A DNA stretch of 64,000 nt from Trichobilharzia regenti (GCA_944472135.2 CALYDD020000441.1:1-64000); one strand, 5' to 3'; positions 10,398 through 20,967 are shown, numbered from the stretch's first letter. Notes: generated by a model not told the origin, from the letters alone. Made by a program: numbers and translations.

Positions 10398-10660
10398 GAT
10401 AAAAGTGTGTCAAAGATGGGTGGGCGAGTTTAAACAAAAGTTCAAGGGTACATTGTTCACTACAGATGTTTGTTCATTGTTCACCAATGTACCACTAGTA
10501 GACACTGTCTGCTATCAGTGCAAGTTTACTGATTTAAACAGCATGAACTTTGGCTTACCAACTGAATACCTTAAACAACTATTATTGAGATGCACACTGA
10601 ATGTGCAATTTGGATTTAATGATTTCGTCTACAATTAACAGTTGGCTGTACCTTCGAAAT
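10398..10660 (+). pseudogene. Penelope-like element reverse transcriptase fragment
   Basis: Translates to a piece of a Penelope-type RT: LFTTDVCSLFTNVPL resembles the RT motif around the first catalytic aspartate, and LPTEYLKQLLLRC followed by QFGFNDFVY resembles the next block. The downstream catalytic YxDD region is absent. Isolated relic. 10661-10770 is featureless. Confidence 0.6.
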
Positions 10661-10769
10661 TGATGACATTTTTGCACGTGTTTGCTCTGAAATTTATTTA
10701 CTGCTTATTGTCATATAATCCATGAAATTATGGTCCAAATCTCTAAAAAACGTGTTCATAGAAACGCAA

Positions 10770-12097
10770 TTGTTTTAGATAACGGCTGCGTTACCTCCCG
10801 GTAATACGGTATCCACTACTAGCTCTCAAAATGGTTTGAGTGCAGATCTCACTCCTGTGATACAGGTGAAGGGTGTTCTGCTACAGAACTCTGATTTCCG
10901 CAAATTAAACCTCCTTTTGAAAGATATGCAGAGGCAAGTAAGTGAACTTCAGGAAAAATTAGATCAGTTTGATAGTATGTCACTGACAATCTCAAATACC
11001 ACGTAGATTCGTTCTGATATTGGCCAGGTTAAGTCTTTACTGGATGTAACTCAAAACAAGCTTTCGGATCTAGACCCAATAGCCTTTCTGTCAAAAAGCA
11101 TCCTAAAATGTCTCCAGGAAACCTGAATAAGGCTGAAAATCTGATTGACTGCTTGGCTGCGGAGGTGATGAAGCGTACAATCTCTTCTCACCAGGCTATA
11201 GTTTACATTGTCCCAGATTCTCTGACTCTGAAGACTGTAAGACACAAAATCCTGATTTGTTGCGGCATGGCTAGTGTTCCATGTGAATGCAAAAGACTTC
11301 GTAAAACGTCGCACCAGGCTAATTGTCCCATCATTTTTAAATTCAATAATTCCCTTGAAGCTAGTAACTTTAATAAATGTCAGGTTCACATAAGATTGAA
11401 TAGCAGTTATAAGTCTATAACCGTAGCCCGAAATAAAACGCCGTGTCAGCACAGAATAATGCGTAGTAGTCGCCTGGTCACCTCCTCTAGCTTTGATTTA
11501 CCAAAAAAGGATCATGCACAGCAACAGACACCTAGTGCTGAAACTAGCATTCAGCAAACTACACAACAACCACGCTTGCCAATGGAACTAGGAACTGATT
11601 TAGATACCAGTACCCCTGTAAATAAAGCCTCATCGAAAGATGTTAAAATAGCTAGAACTTCTGCAAGTTGTTCTAAGAAATTTCCCCCCAAACGTAGTAA
11701 CCTCACCACGATGAACAAATTTCGCAGGGTTGAGACTAATGATGGAGAAGAATACTTTGTATTCAATAAGCCTGCTGAGAGTAAGAATGTCAACAAACCA
11801 TCACTTGTTACGAAAAACTCCTCTCGAAACATAAGTATATCTGGAGGTTTTCCGCACGCTCCACCTTATAGAAAGTCAGGCTTCAAGACTCCTAAAGTCT
11901 TGCAGCCAAAGCACCTTCCCTCACAATTCCCTTTAAGTTATAAAAACAACACGAAGGTGTGTACCGGTATGACGAAAAGCAGTTGGATGAGTAGACCTTT
12001 TGATGCTATGCTTTTCAGCCGTCAACCTAGGCCCAACCTCTACTACCCTTATATCCAGGAACACATGGTAAATTTTCCAGGTGTCCCGAATCACTGG
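10770..12097 (+). pseudogene. LINE F ORF1 protein, interrupted
   Basis: RNA-binding ORF1 of a CR1-type LINE. It begins with a heptad-like coiled-coil region (10890-11100), which contains an in-frame TAG near 11005. An RRM-like segment (AIVYIVPDS ... CPIIFKFN, about residues 35-80 of the open part) and a basic Ser/Pro/Lys-rich tail follow. The open part starts at 11108. At 12098 it is cut by a short Gypsy element, and the sequence resumes at 13199. The pattern matches ORF1 of LINE B (40411-41136) at low identity. Confidence 0.6.
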
Positions 12098-12434
12098 TGT
12101 AACAACAGAAGACAAGGGCCAGGCAACAGATCGTTTATTATGAAAATCAACACGTATTTATACATATTTCAACTACATTATTATAGACAAGCGCAGTCAT
12201 CTGATTGGTTGTTTATCAGAAGTTAGGTAGACAAACGCAGGCTTCTGATTGGTTGTTTCGGGATTCCTTGACAAATAGAGTTCTCTATCTGCGAATCATA
12301 TTTTGCCACGTTAACTTTGCTGTGATTGGTTGTTGACTCAGCCTTGTTCATATTGTCTCACGGCCCATATTAGTGACCTAGACCTTAACGTAGATTAGTG
12401 CCAACCAATCGGCTAGCAGCCTGCTCTCACCACA
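12098..12434 (-). repeat. Gypsy LTR (3' LTR of the deleted element)
   Basis: 337 bp, differing from 12857-13194 at very few positions, which suggests recent insertion. It contains repeated CTGATTGGTTGTTT words, CCAAT-box-like on the reverse strand, that may be promoter elements. Confidence 0.75.
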
Positions 12435-12856
12435 CTCGTCCCCCCGTCAAATACGTGCGACTGAAGTCGGCTTGATCTACTTGGTGCAGGCGTCATCGTT
12501 GGCTTGTCTCGCTGTATCCTTTTCTGGAGCTCGCTGACGTTCACGCGCCTCTTATTGTTCGCCATTGCGACTGTGTCTGCGTAACCCCATCTCGAAGTGA
12601 CCATATATGGTCCTTCCCACTTTGGAAACTGTTTGCCTGACCCTGTCGAACATTCGTCCATACTTCGGCTCACACTTTCATATGCTGCTTTCACCCGACC
12701 TCCCAGCAGCGTCCCAAGTAGCAGCTCCATCGCTGACAGATCTTGAACGCCACTCAACTGCGCAGAAGCCTTGAAGTCCTGCCCGAAGATCCATATGTCT
12801 CCATCGAAAACAGCAGGGCATATGCTTTCCATTTGTCGGTAGGCATCGACACCAAA
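12435..12856 (-). pseudogene. Remnant interior of the Gypsy element: end of pol
   Basis: A reverse-strand open frame (12413-12925, running into both LTRs) includes FPKWEGPYMV and a following basic segment, the pattern of the integrase C-terminal domain in Gypsy pol. The part before it is not recognised. Gag, protease, RT, RNase H and the integrase core are all missing, so the copy could move only with proteins supplied in trans. Confidence 0.55.
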
Positions 12857-13194
12857 TGTAACAACAGAAGACAAGGGCCAGGCAACAGATCGTTTTATTA
12901 TGAAAATCAACACGTATTTATACATATTTCAACTACATTATTATAGACAAGCGCAGTCATCTGATTGGTTGTTTATCAGAAGTTAGGTAGACAAACGCAG
13001 GCTTCTGATTGGTTGTTTCGGGATTCCTTGACAAATAGAGTTCTCTATCTGCGAATCATATTTTGCCACGTTAACTTTGCTGTGATTGGTTGTTGACTCA
13101 GCCTTGTTCATATTGTCTCACGGCCCATATTAGTGACCTAGACCTTAACGTAGATTAGTGCCAACCAATCGGCTAGCAGCCTGCTCTCACCACA
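12857..13194 (-). repeat. Gypsy LTR (5' LTR of the deleted element)
   Basis: 338-bp partner of 12098-12434. A diverged relative lies on the other strand at 34142-34408. Confidence 0.75.
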
Positions 13195-13198
13195 CTGG

Positions 13199-13581
13199 TA
13201 CGACCCATGGCACCTAGGACCACCTCATTGCACACCAACTCTGATGTGCAGACACCCAGTCTGACCTCCTTTTCATTCATAAACTCTTGCGGTGCTGACG
13301 CACAAATAGATTTTGGTTATGGTGATATTTTAAGCCAGTTTGTAGTATCCCGTGACTTATTCACGATATTGCTAATTAATGCACGCTCCTTAATCAATAA
13401 GATATCTGAACTAAGGACATTATTATTAATCGCCAAGCCTACTGTAGCTCTTATTACGGAATCATGGTGCACATCCTCTGTACTTGATGTGCAGGTATTG
13501 ATGATTACACTGCACACCGTGCAAACAGAGATTGCAAGTGTGGTGGTGGATGTCTCATACATATACATAGCTCATTTGTAG
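13199..13581 (+). pseudogene. LINE F ORF2, start of the AP endonuclease domain
   Basis: Begins the apurinic-endonuclease-type domain of LINE ORF2: ILLINARSLINKISEL is the first conserved block (the N of NARS is catalytic) and ALITESWC holds the metal-binding glutamate. After ESWC the frame decays. It ends at the insertion point of reverse-strand LINE E, whose ATT tail starts at about 13583. A nearly identical endonuclease segment at 20926-21238 may be the continuation of this copy. Confidence 0.65.
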
Positions 13582-13603
13582 TCAGTAATAATAATAATAG
13601 TAT

Positions 13604-13972
13604 TGTCAGCAAAGTCTCATAAACCGTTAATGCCCAGCTCTCGCTACGCTCGGGCCCACGCTGTTCTTCGAAGATTTCTCAGAAACGCTTAGTTATAACG
13701 GACGAAAAAACCAAAACACCGATCTGCCGCTTGTTATTTCTTTATTGTTACACCAACATATAAAAGGAATAAACGAACTAAGCAAACTAAGGTCTGAAAA
13801 CAAATATTACAATAATAAATCTCTGTATTACTTCTGACGATGTTTCAATCTTCTTTCTGAACAGCGACCGATGAGACGATGACTGTCGTATTGATGCCTC
13901 CGCGAAAATTGGGGAAGTTGATTTTGAGCAAACAACCAAGAATTGATCGTTCAATCTTCAACTCCATTGACA
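13604..13972 (-). repeat. P1 3' LTR
   Basis: 369 bp, TGTCA to TGACA. On the element's strand it contains a TATATGTTGGTGT segment and an AATAAAG word that could serve as promoter and polyadenylation signals. Confidence 0.85.
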
Positions 13973-14928
13973 CTCCCCGGCAAAAAAGGGATCCAACCCT
14001 TTTTTCCTTCACGACCAATACACGTTGACTTGGATGCCATTGCGAGAACCTGGGTCACACGGACAGAGCTGAAATGGAAAACAAACAGGAAAGCCAACAC
14101 ACCACAAGCATACCCACAGCACAATCTCACACATCAATGACGACCTGCGCCTCCAGACAGAGACCTCCTCTTGACATCTTGCAACACAATCGCCACTTAC
14201 TAGAATGACTCTTGCAGAATGCAACGTGACCATAGCAGCACCTCATGATACTCTTCAAGCATCCTCTTTTCTATTCACTATCAATTATCACTGAAATCGC
14301 TTGTCACTCATTCTGCCTCAGTTCTAGTAGCGGTGACGCATGCGAGCCTCAGTCGTTTACACTCTTTCTCCCCGGCGTGTCGGACCGCAGCTAACAATTA
14401 TCTCCGTGTGCATTTCATTCTCAGCAATAGCCTCCCCGGCGTATACGACCCATCTGCTGTCCTTAACATCAATCAATTCATTCACGGATGTAGAAGACTC
14501 GAAACAACTTCAGAAGTAATCACGACGAAAATTTTAACAAAATTATGCAATAACAACAAGGTACGAAAACAACGAGTAAACACAATGAATTCAAATAACA
14601 CCAATTGATATGACACACCACACGTATATACAAACAGTACACACAAACTCGCATTTCATGTCTTGATGGAATACCCTTGAAGAATTGCAGGACTTACACC
14701 AGTACGCCTACAAACCTTCACAGGTTGACCATTGTAAGTTGTGGAATGTCCGGACACAAACAGAACTACCAACAGCTAGATGACAGATGATATCAATTCA
14801 GTATATACAATATGAACATATGTACAAAATCACACACCGAGCACATTAGACTGCTCATTGATGCGCTACCCTTTGAAGAATTGTAGGACTTGCAGCAGTA
14901 CGCCTACAACCCTTCTCAGGTTGACGCC
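13973..14928 (-). other. P1 non-coding 3' region
   Basis: Sequence between the gag stop and the 3' LTR. No coding potential of note. It is conserved in P2 (47429-48192), which suggests cis-acting roles (export, packaging or priming). It ends in the polypurine tract at the LTR border. Confidence 0.55.
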
Positions 14929-16884
14929 CTAGGTTGGAAAATCGTCGCAGACTTCATTTGCTAACTTCCTTCTATCAGCTATATCCTCAAATCTGAACGG
15001 CAACACGCCCATGTCATTGTATCGTAGAATATAGATGACCAACAAACACACGACATATCTCATCAACCAAGTATAGAAACAGAGTAATTTACACCAAAGA
15101 TAATAACATTCAATTAGTAACTTGAAACTAGAAATGCCTTTATTCGTGCAAGTCAATTTAACAATAACTCTCTCCTTTACACTTGGCTTATCCACACTAA
15201 ACTGAGCAATATCTTTCGTCTTTTCAAATGCACCAATACTATCATAGTCATTGCAGAAGATACTTGAGTTGATGGGCATCTGTTTCATTGTGGATGAAAA
15301 CACCAACGATGACTGAGTGACACAAAGTGATGAACTTAGCGGTGGATCAGAAGCTGTTTTTTTTCGGCTTTCAGATAGTTGTCCAACTGCAAGATTACCA
15401 CCACTGCTGTCTTTCACTACTAGTTCGGGTTTAGCACTATCATCTGATGATAGGTGGGCTACATGCTGATCACTCACACTGACGGTCTCACAAATATCCA
15501 TAACTTCTGGAACTGCATCTGCGTTCAATTCTACTTCACGTTGTAGTTGTACAGAACCTTTATTTAACTTAGCAGTAGTAGGCATATCCCTCATCTCATC
15601 ATGATCAACCAAAGACAAATCTGCACTATCATGATCATTACCACAAATATTCAATTTACCGTCAAGTTCATCATTTTCAAACTCTTTAATAACAGAAGTA
15701 GACAATTTTGGTTCCTCCTCACAAATCATTAAAGGTTTTATAACTTCACTCTGACTAGTTATACTTTGTAAACTTGTGGAGTCAGAACTCCACTCTGAAG
15801 CAGTAACTCTATTCTGTGACACTCTATTCAACAACGGCTTACCAGTTGCAACTACAGACTTCTTCACAACACCGTTATCGTCACACAATTCGGAGTCAGG
15901 CCTGGAGTTTACATTTAGCTTATCACTGAACTTGCTCACTGGTTCACAGTTCACCTTTGTATGCACCTCTTGCAAACGTGTACAACACAACCGTGTTTGT
16001 CTTGCATCTTGCAACTTATCTGTTGAGGATGTACTACGAAACCTGTTACACTCACTAGATCTATATGCATTACTAGACATCATGGAGCCTTCTCGATATC
16101 CACCTCTCTGAGGCTTATTCGTCATCAATGAGTGCGTTTTACCCTCAGACTGCTCTATTCTAGGGGTGAGATCTAACAGACTGGAAAACTTGCTCATAGA
16201 TTGATTGACACTAGTATTTACCAGTTTCAGGATATCATCAAACTTTGGCTCGATACCCTCATCCTCCATACGGGAGCTTATCTTCACCCACTTCCTTTGC
16301 AGTCGAGTAGGTAGACGTCTTGCTATTACTTCTAGTATAAAACTCGAGTTGAGGTCACTCATTCGATTCATCGAAATCATTCCATTCTTGTAAATTAGCA
16401 AATTATCTAAAAACTCAGTGAGTGCCTGGGAGTCATCCTGTAATTGACCACCATTACCCTTAACAGCCTCGAATAATTTCCCTGCAATCATCGAAGGTCT
16501 TCCAAACCTTTGACGTAATATGCTCATAGCCTCATCGTAGCCCTCTTTTGGCTTCATAAACTTACAGCACTGTATAGCTCTTGCAGCATCTCCAGTGCAA
16601 TATCTCATCAAATACATTAACTTCAATTCATCATTTAATAAAAAACCACTCAACATGATCTCAAACTCCTTTACAAATTGTAAATAATCAGCCGGGTTTC
16701 CATCAAAACACCGTGGTTCAAATTTAGGGAGTTTGATGTTCCTATTATCCCTGAACGGCGAAACAGTAACATCAACCATGTCATGCTTAACATCAGACAC
16801 ATCGTTACAATTAACAGACAAGTCACCATGACTTACTTTCCTGTTTGCATCCAAGACACTCTGTCCCTTCTTTGACCCAGGCAT
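14929..16884 (-). CDS. P1 gag-like protein with C-terminal hydrophobic segment (651 aa)
   Basis: Intact 651-codon ORF starting at the ATG of MPGSKKGQ, the first ATG after the 5' LTR leader. Residues about 50-220 match the DUF1759-type gag of BEL/Pao elements (FDGNPADYLQF, LMYLMRYCTGDAARAI, SILRQRFGRP, IARRLPTRLQRKW). The middle (230-560) is Ser/Glu/Asp-rich and low in order. Residues about 594-620 form one strongly hydrophobic stretch (YYLWCKLLCFYTWLMRYVV...), followed by a short polar tail ending DDFPT. No zinc knuckle, protease or RT. The protein presumably forms a capsid. The membrane segment is unexplained: it could be a leftover of a deleted env or pol end, or a real anchor. The copy at 45854-47428 has the same architecture. 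Confidence 0.8.
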   Translation of the reverse strand: MPGSKKGQSVLDANRKVSHGDLSVNCNDVSDVKHDMVDVTVSPFRDNRNIKLPKFEPRCFDGNPADYLQFVKEFEIMLSGFLLNDELKLMYLMRYCTGDAARAIQCCKFMKPKEGYDEAMSILRQRFGRPSMIAGKLFEAVKGNGGQLQDDSQALTEFLDNLLIYKNGMISMNRMSDLNSSFILEVIARRLPTRLQRKWVKISSRMEDEGIEPKFDDILKLVNTSVNQSMSKFSSLLDLTPRIEQSEGKTHSLMTNKPQRGGYREGSMMSSNAYRSSECNRFRSTSSTDKLQDARQTRLCCTRLQEVHTKVNCEPVSKFSDKLNVNSRPDSELCDDNGVVKKSVVATGKPLLNRVSQNRVTASEWSSDSTSLQSITSQSEVIKPLMICEEEPKLSTSVIKEFENDELDGKLNICGNDHDSADLSLVDHDEMRDMPTTAKLNKGSVQLQREVELNADAVPEVMDICETVSVSDQHVAHLSSDDSAKPELVVKDSSGGNLAVGQLSESRKKTASDPPLSSSLCVTQSSLVFSSTMKQMPINSSIFCNDYDSIGAFEKTKDIAQFSVDKPSVKERVIVKLTCTNKGISSFKLLIECYYLWCKLLCFYTWLMRYVVCLLVIYILRYNDMGVLPFRFEDIADRRKLANEVCDDFPT

Positions 16885-17028
16885 TGTTGAACTTGACCCA
16901 ATTCCAAAAACGTTCCAGATATTGCTTGTTCAAAGAGGACTTGACCGGCACCAGGAAAGATGAACGGCGACTATCCAAACTTTCACCAACTGTTTGAATC
17001 CGCCAGATCTGTTTCTATCGTCAGAAAC

Positions 17029-17397
17029 TGTCAGCCACGTCTCATAAACCGTTAATGCCCAGCTCTCGCTACGCTCGGGCCCACGCTGTTCTTAGAAGAT
17101 TTCTCAGAAACGCTTAGTTATAACGGACGCAAAAACCAAAACACCGATCTGCCGTTTGATATTTCTTTATTGTTACACCAACATATAAAAGGAATAAGCG
17201 AACTAAGCAAACTAAGGTCTGAAAACAAATATTACAATAATAAATCACTATATTACTTCTGACGATGTTTCAATCTTCTTTCTGAACAGCGACCGATGAG
17301 ACGATGACTGTCGTATTGATGCCTCCGCGAAAATTGGGGAAGTTGATTTTGAGCAAACAACCAAGAATTGATCGTTCAATCTTCAACTCCATTGACA
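17029..17397 (-). repeat. P1 5' LTR
   Basis: 369-bp partner of 13604-13972 with a handful of differences. The sequence following it on the element's strand (GTTTCTGACGATAGAAAC) is shared with P2 but does not match a primer-binding site I recognise. Confidence 0.85.
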
Positions 17398-17709
17398 AGT
17401 ATATTCTCATTTTGTACATGAGAGACGCCAGTTTACAGGCATCATCAATATGATAAATTACATATACGATTAGCAATCATAATTAATAATAATGTTTTAA
17501 GAAAATACACATTTTTTCCTACTTGTGTAGGACACACCAAATATACAGGCATGGGTAAGCATTATTTAAATTTCATAAATTCGGTTTATGGTTAAGTTAC
17601 ATGGTTGCTGGCGTTTTTGTCTTAGGTCTGTGGGAACAATATGATAACCAGTCATTCAATGGAGCACGTCATGAAATATAGGAATATTAACTTCGCATTA
17701 ACAAAAAAA

Positions 17710-17745
17710 CCCAAGTAAGTTTTGGATGGATTAAAAATACTTGGG
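17710..17745 (-). other. LINE E 3' UTR hairpin (8-bp stem)
   Basis: CCCAAGTA and TACTTGGG (17710-17717 and 17738-17745) form a perfect 8-bp stem at the position that has CCCAGA/TCTGGG in LINE B and CCAGG/CCTGG in LINE C. The stem bases differ but pairing is kept. Confidence 0.6.
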
Positions 17746-18345
17746 AAAAAATAAAGCTTGAAGTAATTCCTCAATATAACTTGGGTGTGTACAAATCCGA
17801 ATCTTATTTTTGATTTGATTTATATTCAAATTGGGTAATAAGGAAGCTATTTTACAGATACGATCAGTTATGTTATAAGTTACAATCGTGACGTTGTATT
17901 ACAAATTGATACTTTTCCATTGGTATAAGAGTATATTCCACAAATGTAATCCAGGTTGCGTCGTGGGGAAAGTTAATTCGTTATTAACCAGGCAACTGAA
18001 AGATACGGGACCAATAATGTTTGCAGATCATTTGTCATTGTAAATGGTCAAATATCCACATTATTCATTCTCATTCAAAAAGTCAAATGGAAGCTGAAAT
18101 GGTGAGAGAAAAAAGAAGACAAACAACAGCAACGCAAAAGAAAGCAACGGGAGTCCTTAAGGAGTGATTAATAAATATATACATATATATTCTGTTTTGT
18201 AACTATGGTTATTTTTGTTCATTAACTAACTAGTCCCGTTACGCTAACTTTTATATTATGTGTGAACTAATATTACTGTCCTGTGTAGAAATGTTTATCA
18301 TCTAGTTCCAATAATATTAAAATTTATGATTGTAGTTTGTTGTAA

Positions 18346-20388
18346 CTACACGTTTAAAGAACTTAAAATATCTATGTAGGGTGAAAAAGAAGGTGTAAGA
18401 GTCAGGCGCAAAAGTGCATTGTCATCTTTGAGCAGTCTGGTGACTGAGGAGATGAACACTGGAAGTGTGTTTGCATCGCGCACATTAGCTGGTAGTCTAT
18501 TCCAAATGACTGAAAACTTATTTAAGAAGAAGTTGTACCGCACGTAAGTCTGACAGTGCTCCATAGCAGCTAGGTTGTGATGATTTCTAAGATTGTAACT
18601 GATGACAGCGGTAGGTTTAGTTATTGGCTCGGAGGAATGCAAGAGAAGATTAGTTAGCTTGTAGTAAAAGATAAGGTTTAGCTTAAGGCGTCTTTTCCAG
18701 AGGGGTTCTAATCTTAGTCTTTCGCATCGCTCATGGTATTCCAGACCACTTTCTAAACCAAGAGTTCTTGAGGTAAACTGCCGTTGCACTCCCTCTAATT
18801 TAAGCTTGTCATTTTGTCTGAGTCCGCTAAGAATAAACGGGCAGTATTCTAAGATAGGTCGGACACATACTTTGTATAATAAAACCCTAGTTTCACAACA
18901 AAAGAAATTGCGTGTTATGCATCCTATCAGCCTTCGTGCTTTACGTCTGGCATAATCAGTCTGTTCAGCGAACGTTAGGTTACTAGAGTATCTAATACCG
19001 AGATCTACGACTGAGTTGAGCTTAGCTAGTTTTCGCCCATTTATTTCAAGAGTTAGATCAAGCTTACTGTTTCCGATACAAATCCAGCCGCATTTGTCAA
19101 TGTTAAAGTTTAGACAGGATTCAGCACACCATGTTGCGAGACTACTTAGTTCAAGATGTATTTTAGTAACCATATCGCTTAATTCATGAGTGTAGCAGGA
19201 GTAGACGACTTTGAGGTCGTCAGCATATAGGAATGGTTTACCTGAGGTGAAGCACTTGCAAATGCTGTTAATGTAGACTGTGAATAAAAGTGGACCTAGG
19301 ACACTACCTTGCACGACCCCACTTGAGATCTGCCTAGGATGAGACAATACAGATCCAACTTTGGTTATTTGTACCCTGTTGCTAAGAAATGATTTTAACC
19401 AGTTCAGTAATGGGTTGCGAATTCCACAAGAGTACAGCTTCTCAAAGAGAATACTGTGAGATACCATGTCAAATGCCCTAGATATATCGAAGTAGAGAAC
19501 AACGACTAGCTTACGTGCTTCGCGACTACTAGTGATGCAGTTGAAAAAGTCGAAGTGGCAAGTAACGCAGGATCTATTTTTGAGAAATCCGTGTTGAGAC
19601 CTTGTAACAAGATCTTCCCTAATTAGGTAGTCTGACAATTGATCTTTTACAACTTTCTCCATGATTCGTGAGATAACTGGGGTTATATTTATGGGTCTGT
19701 AATTGCGGACGTTTGCCCTATCACCAGATTTGTAATGTGGAATTATGAAGCTAGTTTTCCACTCACTAGGGTAAGTGCCAGTGTCCATAGATATTGAGAA
19801 GAATTTAAGAAGTAACAAGGGTATATCACACCCACTGTTTTTGAAAATTATCGAAGCTAGGCCATCCGGTCCCGTACTAGTGGAAGGTTTAAGGCTTTTA
19901 ATTGCTTGTACTATTAACTGATTAGTGAACACAATGCTTTCAAGGGAAGAGCTAGTAACGGGGGCTATTTCACCAGGCATATGTGTTTCTAAACTAAAGT
20001 TTGCAAACCAATCACTGAAGAGTTCACAGATAGTGGCAGGTTCATTGTAGATTACTTTGTCGTGAAGTAAGTATGGGATTTCCCTCGCCGACTGCATTCG
20101 TTTTTTAAGAAGTGCCGTTAAGTTATAAACTTTGGAGGTACTTTCAAGTGCCGTTAGCTCTTCCTCGAGGTCCTTTCGAGAGCGTAGGCGCTTGATAGAT
20201 TCAAGAGACTCGTGGATTGTGAGCAGTAGTGATATGTCCTTAGTGGAATAGTACTGTTTCTTCAACTTCCTTAACTTATTGCGGTGTGCCCTTGGAATAT
20301 ATTCAGTTCGGTGTCTACTTAATTTCACTATTTTCTTTGGAGCAACAGTATCTAGACAAAGGGTAACATTCCTGTAAAATAGGGACAC
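18346..20388 (-). CDS. LINE E ORF2: reverse transcriptase (680 codons open)
   Basis: Full-length RT domain with all main blocks: the fingers segment with WKTSFIIPHYKSGD and NYRPINITP, SQHGFLKNRSC, the first catalytic aspartate in LYFDISRAFD, SGVVQGSVLGPLLF and the catalytic FLYADDLKVV. The CR1-type C-terminal region (RPILEYCPF, KRRLKLNLIFYYKL, WNRLPANVR) follows. The open frame runs on from the endonuclease and is separated from it only by one TGA (20389-20391), so this is the rest of a single ORF2 and not an independent start. It is the most complete RT in the window. An active enzyme is possible apart from that stop. Confidence 0.85.
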   Translation of the reverse strand: MSLFYRNVTLCLDTVAPKKIVKLSRHRTEYIPRAHRNKLRKLKKQYYSTKDISLLLTIHESLESIKRLRSRKDLEEELTALESTSKVYNLTALLKKRMQSAREIPYLLHDKVIYNEPATICELFSDWFANFSLETHMPGEIAPVTSSSLESIVFTNQLIVQAIKSLKPSTSTGPDGLASIIFKNSGCDIPLLLLKFFSISMDTGTYPSEWKTSFIIPHYKSGDRANVRNYRPINITPVISRIMEKVVKDQLSDYLIREDLVTRSQHGFLKNRSCVTCHFDFFNCITSSREARKLVVVLYFDISRAFDMVSHSILFEKLYSCGIRNPLLNWLKSFLSNRVQITKVGSVLSHPRQISSGVVQGSVLGPLLFTVYINSICKCFTSGKPFLYADDLKVVYSCYTHELSDMVTKIHLELSSLATWCAESCLNFNIDKCGWICIGNSKLDLTLEINGRKLAKLNSVVDLGIRYSSNLTFAEQTDYARRKARRLIGCITRNFFCCETRVLLYKVCVRPILEYCPFILSGLRQNDKLKLEGVQRQFTSRTLGLESGLEYHERCERLRLEPLWKRRLKLNLIFYYKLTNLLLHSSEPITKPTAVISYNLRNHHNLAAMEHCQTYVRYNFFLNKFSVIWNRLPANVRDANTLPVFISSVTRLLKDDNALLRLTLTPSFSPYIDILSSLNV

Positions 20389-20967
20389 TCAAGTCTCCAG
20401 GAAGTCAAGGGTAAAATAATCATCCCATTGACAGAGTCGAATAAGTTCTTGGACTAACCCCCAGTCTGTATATTTGTAACTACGACATATCATGCTCCAA
20501 GAATCTTGCTTGTTTCCTGTATTTAGTAGTGAGAAAGGCAGAGAGCAGAGTACCATTCTACGGTCGCTACTGGAAAATCTATTACCAACATACGTGGATG
20601 TTGGGCTTGTGTCATGACAAAATACAAGGTCCAACATGTTGTCACCACGAGTAGGTCTGTTGTCGTGTTGTTGCCATCCATAATAGTCGATAGTGGCAAG
20701 TAATTCGTCGAAGCGTTGGAACCCGGAACTACTTAACCAATTGACTTCTGGAAGATTGAAGTCCCCCGCAATTATAATGTAATTAGCACTAAACGAGGAT
20801 GCGTGTGCAAACGATTTAGCTAATAACGCATCAGTTTCTTTTGTTGAGCTTGGTGCTCGATAAACACAGCCTATGAGAAGTTTGTACTTATCGACTATTA
20901 GGGATGGCAACAACACGTCCAGACACCTACTCGTGGTGACAACATGTTGGACCTTGTATTTTGTCAT
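20389..20967 (-). pseudogene. LINE E ORF2: endonuclease C-terminal half
   Basis: In frame with the RT and ending at a single premature TGA. Blocks: GCVYRAPSS, IIAGDFNLPEVNW (catalytic D and N), NMLDLVFCHD and SSSDRRMVLC. In AP-type endonucleases the last block is normally SDH, with H catalytic. Here it reads SDR, so cleavage activity is probably lost. The first half of the domain is missing, and upstream of 20925 the frame runs into the head-to-head fragment. Confidence 0.75.

Larger units (their letters stand above)
12098..13194 (-). mobile_element. Internally deleted Gypsy-type LTR element
   Basis: Two nearly identical LTRs (12098-12434 and 12857-13194) bracket only 422 bp. On the reverse strand the LTR runs from TGTGGTGAG to GTTACA. 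The 4-bp flanks CTGG (12094-12097 and 13195-13198) look like a target-site duplication. Just inside the 5' LTR is a TTGGTGTCGATGCC stretch that could be the primer-binding site. Just before the 3' LTR is a G-rich polypurine tract (about 12436-12447). It interrupts LINE F ORF1. Confidence 0.75.
13604..17397 (-). mobile_element. P1: complete gag-only BEL/Pao-like LTR retrotransposon
   Basis: 3794-bp element on the reverse strand with two 369-bp LTRs (17029-17397 is the 5' LTR, 13604-13972 the 3' LTR), roughly 2% different. The target-site duplication AGTAT is exact (13599-13603 and 17398-17402). A purine-rich tract GCCGGGGAG lies directly before the 3' LTR. The interior has one long gag ORF and about 0.95 kb of non-coding sequence, with no protease, RT, RNase H or integrase. 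It landed in the ATT tail of LINE E. Confidence 0.9.
17403..20925 (-). mobile_element. LINE E, near-complete 3' portion
   Basis: Reverse-strand CR1/Jockey-type LINE with part of the endonuclease, a full RT and a 3' UTR of about 0.94 kb. Its ATT tail is now split by P1 (13583-13603 and 17398-17410). The 5' end stops at about 20925 inside the endonuclease, where it faces a head-to-head endonuclease fragment. The neighbouring LINE F fragment looks like the same family, so this is probably an insertion of one copy into a sibling copy. Confidence 0.8.

Noticed and set aside
15776..16111. 111-residue forward frame inside P1
   Set aside because: Antisense of the gag ORF, no independent support.
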